A DNA stretch of 64,000 nt from Microbulbifer yueqingensis (GTDB taxonomy: Bacteria > Pseudomonadota > Gammaproteobacteria > Pseudomonadales > Cellvibrionaceae): positions 62,001-126,000 of the forward strand of contig NZ_FNFH01000003.1 of NCBI RefSeq assembly GCF_900100355.1, given 5' to 3'. The notes beneath the pieces are model-generated. The model did not search any database. It worked only from the letters and a program-made list of their open reading frames with translations, and was not told the origin of the DNA. Shown here piece by piece: positions 1 through 7,702 of this stretch. Numbering within the stretch: position 1 is the stretch's first letter; each line of letters starts with the position of its first letter. The position numbers and the translations under genes were made by a program.

Positions 1-965
1 GCGCCGGAACCGTGGCCTTCAGCCTGGCCATTACCGAGCTGGCCCGCGGCTGTGCCTCCACCGCCACTACCACCTCCGTGACCAATATGGTTGCCGAGGT
101 TATCCAGGCGGTGGGTAATGAGGACCAGAAGGCGAAGTACCTGCCGAAGATCTGCAGTGGTGAGTATGCCGCCGGATCCTTCTGCCTCACCGAGCCCAGT
201 TCCGGCTCCGATGCTGCCGCCATGCGCACCCGCGCGGTGAAGGATGGCGATGAGTACGTGCTGAATGGCAGCAAGCTATACATCTCCAGCGCCGAGTTCG
301 CCGGCGTGTTTGTGGTGTGGGCGGTGACCGATCCGGAAGCCCCGAAAGGGAAGGGCATTTCCTGCTTCCTGGTGGAGGCGGATACGCCCGGCCTGGTGAT
401 CGGCAAGGCAGAAGAAAAAATGGGGCAGAAAGCCTCGGTGACCAACGAGGTTTCCTTTGACGACTGCCGTATTCCCGCCGCCAATCTCATGGGCGAGGAG
501 AATCGCGGTTTCCGCATCGCCGCCGGGGAGCTGGCCGGCGGGCGCATCGGTATCGGTTCCCTGGCGCTGGGCATCGGCCTGGAGGCACTGGACTGCGCAC
601 GCGCGTTTATCCAGGAGCGCGAACAATTCGGGCAGCCGCTGGCAAAATTCCAGGGCCTGCAGTGGCAACTGGCCGACTGCTATACGGAAATGGAGGCAGG
701 GCGACTGCTGCTGATGCAGGCGGCGTGGCAGAAAGACGCAGGGATGGCGTTCGGCCCCGCCGCGTCCATGGCCAAGCTGTATGCCACCGAGAAGGCCAAC
801 GAGGCCTGTTACCGCGCGCTGCAGATGCACGGCGGCGCCGGTTACACCCGCGATTACCCGCTGGAGCGCATGGCGCGCGATGTGCGTATCACCACCATCT
901 ACGAGGGCACCAGTGAAATCCAGCGGCTGATCATTGCCCGTCACCTGCTCGACGGTCTCCGTTGA
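1..965 (+). CDS. Acyl-CoA dehydrogenase, C-terminal part (5' end outside window)
   Basis: The frame is open from the first complete codon at base 3, so the start lies to the left and about 320 C-terminal residues are present. The family is FAD-dependent and oxidises acyl-CoA to trans-2-enoyl-CoA, passing electrons to ETF in the cytoplasm. Visible are the CLTEPSSGSDA flavin/substrate loop, the REQFGQPLAKFQ segment, MHGGAGYTRDYPLER and, near the end, IYEGTSEIQ. The Glu of YEGT is the catalytic base in short- and medium-chain enzymes, so this protein is of the ordinary type, unlike the two acyl-CoA dehydrogenases at 37-43 kb. The chain length of the substrate cannot be told. A FadL-type porin gene follows on the same strand after about 300 bases, which would suit uptake and degradation of hydrophobic acids, but an operon is not shown. 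Confidence 0.93.
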   Translation, partial: AGTVAFSLAITELARGCASTATTTSVTNMVAEVIQAVGNEDQKAKYLPKICSGEYAAGSFCLTEPSSGSDAAAMRTRAVKDGDEYVLNGSKLYISSAEFAGVFVVWAVTDPEAPKGKGISCFLVEADTPGLVIGKAEEKMGQKASVTNEVSFDDCRIPAANLMGEENRGFRIAAGELAGGRIGIGSLALGIGLEALDCARAFIQEREQFGQPLAKFQGLQWQLADCYTEMEAGRLLLMQAAWQKDAGMAFGPAASMAKLYATEKANEACYRALQMHGGAGYTRDYPLERMARDVRITTIYEGTSEIQRLIIARHLLDGLR

Positions 966-1267
966 CCTGACTTGCGGCACGGCCTGCCGATCCGGCGGGC
1001 CGAGTTCCCTATCCCCCGCTCGGCGCGGCCGATCCCTTCCCGGCGTGCCTTTCCTTTTCTGCTTCCCTCCAGGCTCGGCTAGGCTTAAACCTGCACTTGC
1101 TTGAGTTTTGCGGGACCCGTGAATATGGACGCCTGCCTGGAAACCTGTGCACCGCTTGACCGGATTACAGGGCCGTTCAGCACCGCCCGGGTAGGGCCGG
1201 CGCCCTCCATAAAAGGACCTTAAAGCGAGCCACAGGGAATGTGCTGTCCCGGGACATGGAGATGTCG
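966..1267. other. Intergenic region before the FadL-type gene
   Basis: About 300 bases without a credible gene. Apart from the hairpin directly after the upstream stop I see no repeat and no clear promoter. The porin frame extends upstream to a GTG at 1241, but the later ATG has the better ribosome binding site. Confidence 0.5.
981..1001 (+). terminator. Possible hairpin after the acyl-CoA dehydrogenase gene
   Basis: Nine-base arms GGCCTGCCG and CGGCGGGCC, with one G-U pair and an ATC loop, start 16 bases after the stop codon. No T-run follows, so this is at best an imperfect intrinsic terminator. Confidence 0.25.
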
Positions 1268-2554
1268 ATGGTAAAGTCGTATAGGCATTCGCTGCTGCTG
1301 CCCCTCGCAGCGCTCACTATTGGCTGGTCACACTCCGGTTCTGCCGGGGGACTCATGGTGTGGGAAATCGGTACGCCGACCCTGGGCACCGCCGGCGCCG
1401 GCTGGGCGGCGATGCCGGAGGATGCATCCACTGCCTACACGAACCCCGCCGGTACCGTCTGGCGGGACAATACGGAACTGATGGCGGCGGGGCAGCTGTT
1501 GTACGGCCATCTTGAGTTCAATGATGATGGCGCGAGCAACGTTCCGGGCAACGATGGCGGCAACGCCATCGAGTGGTTCCCGGGCGGCGGCTTCTTTGCC
1601 GCGGGCCGGTTCACCGACCGAATCGGCTGGGGCTTCGCCATGGCCGGCAATTTCGGCGGGGTACTGGACTATGACGGTGACTGGAAAGGTCGCCGCTTCG
1701 TGACCGAGACCAGCCTGATCGGTATGAGCCTGCTGCCTTCACTGAGCTGGAAAGCGAGCGACTGCCTGTCAATCGGTCTTGGCCTGAATGTGATGGGCGC
1801 CTATTACAAATACGAGTCGCGCCCCCGCGCCGGCCTGGCGGGCGGCGATGCGCGACTGAAATACGATGACAGGGATATCGGCTACGGCGGCAACCTGGGC
1901 GTTATCTACAAGCCCACTGCAGCCACTACCCTGGGGTTCAGCTATACATCGCAGGTCGACTGGGAGTTCCGCGATGACCTGCGGCTGGATGGTTTCGGTC
2001 CGCTGTTCACTCGCCTGGTAGAGCGACTCGATGGTGCGCGCACTGGCTTTGATATGAATGCGCCCCAGACCCTGACCATCAGCCTGCAACAGCATCTCAC
2101 TGGATCGACCACGATGTATGCCAATGTGAACTGGCAGGAGTGGTCGGAGTTTGGGCTGATTGGCTTTGAAATCGATAACCCCAACCAGACCAGCGCCACT
2201 ATCAATCGGGAATACGACGACAGCTGGCACGGTGCCCTGGGCCTGCGGCACCAGTACCGGACCGGTGCCCTGGCGGGGTGGGCGCTGTCGGCCGGTATTG
2301 CCTATGACAGCAGTATCGAGGACCTGGGCTCTCGCACCGCAGATGTGGTTGTCGACAAGCAGTGGCGCCTGGGGCTGGGAGGGCAAAAGGAACTCTGTCC
2401 GGGACTGCGGCTGGATCTCGGTTACACCCTGGTGTGGATGGGAGATGTTCCTATCGACCAGCAGGGTGCGCCGCCGTTTAGCCCACGGTTACAGGGCAGC
2501 TATGACGATTACTCTCTGAATTTCTTCGGTGCCTCATTACAGTTCGAGCTCTGA
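1268..2554 (+). CDS. OmpP1/FadL-family outer membrane channel
   Basis: FadL-family proteins are 14-stranded outer-membrane barrels that admit long-chain fatty acids or other hydrophobic compounds. The 428-residue product has a Sec signal peptide (about residues 1-25, ending near SGSAGG) and the family signature ASTAYTNPAG near residue 60. A run of alternating aromatic/polar beta strands follows, ending in FFGASLQFEL. The ATG at 1268 is chosen because GGAG lies six bases upstream; in-frame GTG (1241) and ATG (1256, 1262) starts would add only a charged N-terminal stretch. The gene follows an acyl-CoA dehydrogenase gene, consistent with fatty-acid or hydrocarbon use. The ligand cannot be told from sequence. 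Confidence 0.88.
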   Translation: MVKSYRHSLLLPLAALTIGWSHSGSAGGLMVWEIGTPTLGTAGAGWAAMPEDASTAYTNPAGTVWRDNTELMAAGQLLYGHLEFNDDGASNVPGNDGGNAIEWFPGGGFFAAGRFTDRIGWGFAMAGNFGGVLDYDGDWKGRRFVTETSLIGMSLLPSLSWKASDCLSIGLGLNVMGAYYKYESRPRAGLAGGDARLKYDDRDIGYGGNLGVIYKPTAATTLGFSYTSQVDWEFRDDLRLDGFGPLFTRLVERLDGARTGFDMNAPQTLTISLQQHLTGSTTMYANVNWQEWSEFGLIGFEIDNPNQTSATINREYDDSWHGALGLRHQYRTGALAGWALSAGIAYDSSIEDLGSRTADVVVDKQWRLGLGGQKELCPGLRLDLGYTLVWMGDVPIDQQGAPPFSPRLQGSYDDYSLNFFGASLQFEL

Positions 2555-2852
2555 TAGTAATCTCAGCCCGTGGTCGCGCTTGACCGTCGAGCGAGAGTCG
2601 CGAGTGACGCACTTTGTAGGCAGACTGACGACTGGCTGCGGTAATGATGGTTGCGTTGGTTTTTTTGGTTCCCTGAGCGGCTGGTGCGGCTCATGCTTTA
2701 ACATTGTTTGACCCTGAAAACCCGGGTTTCCCAGTTACCAGTTCAGAACAAAGCTGAGATGGCGCGGAGCGTCGCCCGACCGGCCAGGGGACATCCTCTT
2801 TGACTGCGAGGGCGTGTATATTGTCCGCAAGGAAAACTGACGAGGTGGATTG
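2555..2852. other. Intergenic region
   Basis: About 300 bases between the porin and OsmC genes. A T-run at about 2660 is not preceded by a convincing hairpin. I see no gene, repeat or clear promoter here. Confidence 0.4.
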
Positions 2853-3299
2853 ATGAGCGGGCCGACACCAACCGTTGTAACTGTCGAAGAATCCGGGGAG
2901 GGTAAATTCACCCAGGCCATGCAGTCCGGTCCCCACCAGCTTGTCGCCGACGAACCGGAGGATTTTGGCGGTGACAACCGGGGGCCCGGGCCCTACGAGT
3001 ACCTCCTGATGGGGCTGGGCGCCTGTACCAGCATGACCATCCGCATGTACGCCGACCGCAAAAAGATTCCCTTGCAGCGGGTTCGGGTCATCCTGTCTCA
3101 CCAGAGGGTTCACGCAAAAGATTGCGAGGACTGCGAGACGAAAGAGGGGAAAATTGACGAAATCGTGCGGGAGATAACCCTGGAGGGGGAGTTGACCATT
3201 GAACAGCGGGAGAAGTTGCTAGATATTGCCAACCGCTGCCCGGTACACCGGACCCTGACCTCGGAGAACGTTGTGCGCTCACGGCTCTCTTCTGCCTGA
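2853..3299 (+). CDS. OsmC/Ohr-family protein
   Basis: OsmC-family proteins are small cytoplasmic dimers, several of which reduce organic hydroperoxides through a cysteine pair. The 148-residue product carries GPYEYLLMGLGACTSMTIRMYA with Cys58, and NRCPVHRTL with Cys129, the positions of the peroxidatic and resolving cysteines. It also has an extra CEDC motif (Cys91, Cys94) in the central variable region, typical of the OsmC-like subgroup often annotated as a redox or hydrolase-associated protein. The ATG at 2853 follows GAGGTGG at a good distance; a TTG just before it would add only one residue. It converges on the phospholipase-D gene with 25 bases between them. Peroxidase activity is not proven by sequence. 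Confidence 0.9.
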   Translation: MSGPTPTVVTVEESGEGKFTQAMQSGPHQLVADEPEDFGGDNRGPGPYEYLLMGLGACTSMTIRMYADRKKIPLQRVRVILSHQRVHAKDCEDCETKEGKIDEIVREITLEGELTIEQREKLLDIANRCPVHRTLTSENVVRSRLSSA

Positions 3300-3324
3300 A
3301 CTTCGTTACTCTATAGAATGGGGC

Positions 3325-4905
3325 TCACACCTGTGACTCGATTGGCAACCATGAGAGCAGCCAGGCCACGAACCGGTCCCAGGTACTGGTTTCCGGTTCC
3401 TTGTACCAGGTTTGTCTCTGGCCGTCGTCCTTCCCGGTCCAGGTCAGCCGGTCCCCTTCCCCCAGCGTAAGTCGCCACGCCGAGTCTGGCGCCACCCAGT
3501 CCTCGAACAGCGCATTCAACTGGTTATTGATGGCCGCATTCTCGATCAGCACGCCGATTTCGGTATTGTGCCGGCGCGAACGACTATCCATATTGATGGA
3601 CCCGATGAAGACCCGATCGTCATCGATCACAAAAGTCTTGGCGTGAAGGCTGGCGCTGCTACTGCCCTCAAACCAGTGCAGCTTGCGTTCCTGGTCGGCG
3701 CTGGGGCGTAGCTCCCAGAGCTGTACACCCGCCTCGAGCAGGGGACGCCGCGAATGGGAATAGGCGCTGTAAACCGCAGCAGTATCGGTACTGCTGAGGC
3801 TGTTGGTGAGCACCCCGATATCCATACCGCGATTTGTCAGGTCGGAGAAAAAGTCTTCTCCGCGTTCGCCCGGTACAAAATATGCCGAGCTCATCCTGAT
3901 CCGCGAGCTTGCCCGGGATAGCTCTTGCATCAGCTCATATGCCGGCAGCTCCTCCTCCGGGATATCAGATTCGCTAAATGCCTTGGCCGGCGGGTCAGTG
4001 AACAGGGTGGCGGGGCCCCACTCAAATTCGAGCTCACTGGCGAGCAGGCGCTGAGAGAAGTCGGAGTCGCGTTGCGCCTTGTGGAACTCGCTGTCCGCAT
4101 GTTCCTGCAAGTTTTCCTTTATTCGCGTCCGCATTTCCTCGAGGCTGAGGGAGTCGTCGTCATCCAGCATTAATTCCGCCACGGGGACCGACCTGTCGTG
4201 GTTCCAGTACTCGTCGAAGGCGGACGCTGCCCGCGGCAGCAGGTTGCCCACGATGAGCACGTCGGTATCCAGGAACTGCCTGCCGTCGCCGGCAAAATAT
4301 TCATCTGCGATGTTGCGGCCGCCGGTGATCATCGCCACTCCATCGGCAATCAATAATTTATTGTGCATCCGGTGATTGATCCGGCCGAAATTCCTGATGT
4401 GCTCAAGCGCACGGTCAAGGTCGCTGCGCCCGGCCACCGGGTTAAACACCCGCACCTCCATATTCTGGTGTTCTGTCAGCGTCACGATATTCGGGTTGCC
4501 GACCCTGGTGGCAACATCATCCACCAGTAGCCTGACGCGGACCCCCCGATCTGCGGCTTCGAGAAGTTTGCTGGCGATCAGGTTGCCGGAGACGTCATCC
4601 GCAAAAGCGTAATACTGCACGTCGAGTGAGACCCGGGCCTGCTGAATCAGCACCAGTCGGGCGACAAAGGATGTAGGTCCCTCCGGGAGGAGCAGGAATC
4701 CCGAATGCTCGCCCGGCTGTTGATCTGTGTGTCTGGTGATGGCTTGTGCCATCGGAGATTGAGTCGCGGGTGGCAGAGCGTGGGAGGCGGCCCGTTCTTC
4801 CGGGTCATAGCCCTGATCGCCGCTGTTACATGCCTGCAGGATCAAAAAGCTGGTGAATACCATCACCGGAAGCGGTAACTGTCCTGGGGTATAGCTGGTG
4901 TTCAT
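3325..4905 (-). CDS. Phospholipase D-superfamily lipoprotein (ClsC/YmdC-like)
   Basis: Enzymes of this type have two HKD half-sites and catalyse phosphatidyl transfer or phosphodiester cleavage; ClsC makes cardiolipin from phosphatidylglycerol and phosphatidylethanolamine. The 526-residue product contains both motifs: H181-x-K183-x4-D188 (HNKLLIAD followed by GGRN) and H421-x-K423-x4-D428 (HAKTFVID followed by GSINMDSRS). The ATG at 4905 is chosen because it gives a clean lipoprotein signal with lipobox LQAC (Cys26); a GTG 15 codons upstream would bury it. A membrane anchor facing the periplasm is inferred. A small membrane-protein gene lies 150 bases upstream on the same strand. The exact substrate is open. 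Confidence 0.85.
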   Translation of the reverse strand: MNTSYTPGQLPLPVMVFTSFLILQACNSGDQGYDPEERAASHALPPATQSPMAQAITRHTDQQPGEHSGFLLLPEGPTSFVARLVLIQQARVSLDVQYYAFADDVSGNLIASKLLEAADRGVRVRLLVDDVATRVGNPNIVTLTEHQNMEVRVFNPVAGRSDLDRALEHIRNFGRINHRMHNKLLIADGVAMITGGRNIADEYFAGDGRQFLDTDVLIVGNLLPRAASAFDEYWNHDRSVPVAELMLDDDDSLSLEEMRTRIKENLQEHADSEFHKAQRDSDFSQRLLASELEFEWGPATLFTDPPAKAFSESDIPEEELPAYELMQELSRASSRIRMSSAYFVPGERGEDFFSDLTNRGMDIGVLTNSLSSTDTAAVYSAYSHSRRPLLEAGVQLWELRPSADQERKLHWFEGSSSASLHAKTFVIDDDRVFIGSINMDSRSRRHNTEIGVLIENAAINNQLNALFEDWVAPDSAWRLTLGEGDRLTWTGKDDGQRQTWYKEPETSTWDRFVAWLLSWLPIESQV

Positions 4906-5055
4906 TCTGTTAACCGGTCTACTTTCGTCCCAAAAGCCGGCGGCAATCACCGCGGCGGTCGAGGCAGCGGTTCAGTATTTGGCAATGGAAGGGGGAAGGG
5001 TACTGAATAATAGTAGTTAGCCGGCCTGCCCCGGGCAACCGGACAATCCTTCCGT

Positions 5056-5637
5056 TCATTTTTTAGGTGGGCCGGGATTTTTCTCGGTACTGATTGCTAT
5101 GTTCGGTTCCGGGTTCTTCACTTCCTCAACAAGGTGTCCTGCTACAGTCTCCTCGGGCGCGAATCGCAGGAACAGGCCGAGGCAGATCAGGAGTATGGCG
5201 GCAGCGAGAATAATAAGCGCCGGGTACACCAGTAGTTCCGCCTTGCCGGTTTGCCCGAACTTGATTACGAAAATGAGGCCCTCGAGCGAGAGTGCCACGC
5301 AGACCACCACAATAAAGCGGGGAGTGGATCGCCGCAATATATGAGTCACCTCGCCGATGGCCGGTTTGCGCAGCTCGTGGGAAAGTGCGCGCTGTAGCTC
5401 GTAGATTGCGAGGGCGACAATCAGGTTGCTGATCGCATTGGTTATCACCTCGGGTATCTCGTTGTTCGGGTAAGTGAAGCCCTCGATGATCACGTAGGCG
5501 GCCACGCTGACGGCACTGGAAATCAGTATCAGTGCCGTGACCACCATCAGGAATAAGGAGAAAACCCCCAGGAACATCAGTGTATTGGCTCTTTTGTTCT
5601 GGAGCTTTTTGTACAGCCTGTAAAGGTGGTTTGCCAT
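5056..5637 (-). CDS. Small four-helix membrane protein, unknown function
   Basis: The 193-residue product has a basic N-terminus (NHLYRLYKKLQNKRAN), then about four hydrophobic helices: residues 20-50, a weaker one around the NLIVALAIYELQ stretch, RFIVVVCVALSLEGLIFVI, and ALIILAAAILLICLGLFL. A polar, proline-rich tail ends in NPGPPKK. The layout, with a helix containing a conserved-looking E-L-Q-R and a helix with S-L-E-G, resembles the PsiE-type four-helix family, but I cannot assign it firmly. The ATG at 5637 is preferred; an upstream GTG-type extension of 25 residues is proline- and arginine-rich and looks non-coding. It lies upstream of the phospholipase-D lipoprotein on the same strand and may share its promoter. 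Confidence 0.65.
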   Translation of the reverse strand: MANHLYRLYKKLQNKRANTLMFLGVFSLFLMVVTALILISSAVSVAAYVIIEGFTYPNNEIPEVITNAISNLIVALAIYELQRALSHELRKPAIGEVTHILRRSTPRFIVVVCVALSLEGLIFVIKFGQTGKAELLVYPALIILAAAILLICLGLFLRFAPEETVAGHLVEEVKNPEPNIAISTEKNPGPPKK

Positions 5638-6050
5638 AGCTCGCGGGACACTCTCTTGGGCAGGGAAATATGTCACAGGGCGGGCTGTACGGCGTGTCAG
5701 TGCATAGCACAAGGATGGACACTACCTGTGGCTCGCTATTGAGAGTGTAGTAAAGAGCGGGGCGGTTTTTTTCCCCTGGCCAGGGGGCTGGAATGGTCCC
5801 GTGACGGGGGTAAACCAAATGGTGCAGGAAGGTCAGGTGGGAAGAATGATCGGACCCTTTCCAGCGCAGCAGGCAGAAGGTGACATGCCGGCTGTCACCC
5901 GCTGTTTTGAGCGTCAGTCTGGCGACAGGGGGATGGGACGGCGCGCGACATGTAAGCGGAGTCGGGAGCTCGCCTATTAGCGGCCCCCTGTCAGGGTAGA
6001 CCGCGACTCAATTGCGGGAGCCACGCGCTGAGTGAGCCGGGTCGTTATCC
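5638..6050. other. Intergenic region, 413 bases
   Basis: No credible coding sequence on either strand. It should hold the promoter of the membrane-protein/phospholipase-D pair and the 3' end of the monooxygenase gene. I see no strong hairpin with a T-run and no repeat. Confidence 0.45.
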
Positions 6051-7553
6051 TTAACAGGCTGCTTCGCTGGCAGCCTCCTTTGCAAGTGGCGCGCGTCCTC
6101 CTGTCCGGGCATAGAAGGTGAGGATGCCGTCGTCGATCGGGTCTTCCAGCAGAATCCGGGCATCGCGCTCATAGTCGTTCACCAGCCGCCACGGGTATTT
6201 GCTGCCCTGTCGGGGCAACAGCGGGTCGGCACGCTGCACATAGCCTGATTTCAGCGCCGCCATGACGGACTCCTGCTCCTTGCAGCCCTCGCGGTCGATC
6301 GGCATGAATACCGCCTTTCCCTCGCGCTGCATATGGTTCAGCAGGCGGCAGAGGTAGTCCGCCGACAAGTCGGCCTTCAGCGTCCAGGCCGCGTTGGTAT
6401 AGCCGAACACCCAGCCCATGTTGGGCACGCCCTCCATCAGCACGCCCTTGTAGGTGAGCCGTCGGTTCATTTCCACGCGTTGGCCGTCGACCTTCAGGTC
6501 CATGCCGCCCAGTACCTGCACCTTTAGGCCAGTAGCGGTGATGACGATGTCTGCCTCCAGCTCCCGGCCGGATTTCAGCCGGACGCCGGTGGTGGTGAAG
6601 GTATCTATCTCGTCGGTTTCCACCGATGCCCTGCCGGAGCGGATCGACTCGAACAGGTCGCCGTCAGGGACCGCGCAGAGGCGCTGGTCCCAGGGAGCGT
6701 AGTCGGGCGCGAAATGGCGCATATCGTAATCCTTGCCCAGCGCCCTGCGTACGCCGCGCAGCATCAGCCTGCGGACGAGGTTGGGCCAGCGCCGGGCCGC
6801 CTTGAAGATCCAGCGGTGCAGCTTGATATTGCGCTTGCGGGCCATGCGGTACACCCACCGCTCCGGCAGGAACTTCTTCAGTACGGCGGAGATCTTGTCG
6901 CGCGCCGGCACCGATAGCACGTAGGTAGGGGAGCGCTGCAGCATGGTGACATGGGCCGCCTTTTCACCCAGGGCTGGAACCAGGGTCACCGCCGTGGCGC
7001 CGCTGCCGATTACCAGCACACGCTTGTCGCTGTAGTCCAGGTTTTCGGGCCACTGCTGCGGGTGGACGACTTGCCCGGTGAACTGGTCGATGCCCGGAAA
7101 CCGGGGCAGGTAGCCCTGGCGGTAGTCGTAGTAGCCGGTGCAGGAGATCAACACGTCGCAGGTATAGCTGACGGGGTTGCCGCGCTGTTGCCCCCGCAGC
7201 TCCCAGCACTGGCGGCTGCTGTCCCAGTTGGCTTCCTGCAGGTCAACGCCGAACTGGATACGCTCTGAGACCCCGTATTCGTCGGCGGTATCACTGATGT
7301 ACTTGCGGATGGACTCGCCCTCGGCGAGGACCTTGAAGCCGTTCCAGGGGCGGAAATTGAAGCCGAAGCTGAACATGTCCGAATCGGAGCGGATTCCCGG
7401 GTAGCGGAACAGGTCCCAGGTGCCGCCGATCCGCTCGCGGCGCTCGAGCACCGCAAACTTCCGGTCCGGGCAGTCCCGGCTCAGGTGGCAGGCCGTGCCG
7501 ATGCCGGAGAGCCCGGCACCGATGATCAGTACATCGTAGTGCTGCTGTGTCAT
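6051..7553 (-). CDS. Flavin-containing monooxygenase, Baeyer-Villiger type
   Basis: These FAD- and NADPH-dependent enzymes insert oxygen next to a ketone or oxidise soft nucleophiles. The 500-residue product has the FAD-binding GAGLSGIG near residue 12, the RYPGIRSDSD segment, and the Baeyer-Villiger fingerprint FTGQVVHPQQWP, matching F-x-G-x3-H-x3-W-P. The second dinucleotide-binding motif GSGATAVT follows. The length is usual for single-domain members. The ATG at 7553 gives the normal N-terminus MTQQHYDVLIIGAG; an upstream extension of 22 residues is not family-like. It stands alone, so the substrate (ketone, cyclic terpene or alkane-derived) is not indicated by neighbours. Confidence 0.9.
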   Translation of the reverse strand: MTQQHYDVLIIGAGLSGIGTACHLSRDCPDRKFAVLERRERIGGTWDLFRYPGIRSDSDMFSFGFNFRPWNGFKVLAEGESIRKYISDTADEYGVSERIQFGVDLQEANWDSSRQCWELRGQQRGNPVSYTCDVLISCTGYYDYRQGYLPRFPGIDQFTGQVVHPQQWPENLDYSDKRVLVIGSGATAVTLVPALGEKAAHVTMLQRSPTYVLSVPARDKISAVLKKFLPERWVYRMARKRNIKLHRWIFKAARRWPNLVRRLMLRGVRRALGKDYDMRHFAPDYAPWDQRLCAVPDGDLFESIRSGRASVETDEIDTFTTTGVRLKSGRELEADIVITATGLKVQVLGGMDLKVDGQRVEMNRRLTYKGVLMEGVPNMGWVFGYTNAAWTLKADLSADYLCRLLNHMQREGKAVFMPIDREGCKEQESVMAALKSGYVQRADPLLPRQGSKYPWRLVNDYERDARILLEDPIDDGILTFYARTGGRAPLAKEAASEAAC

Positions 7554-7702
7554 GGGATATCGTGTCTTTATTGTTCTGGATTGTTCTGGCTGTGTATGCG
7601 CTGTTGTCGATGGCCCCAACGATAGCGGATTACGTGGGTCGGTAACAGCGGCAGCGGGGGCTCCGCTGCCTCATTAGCTCCTGATAGCGCCTGGAACTGG
7701 CG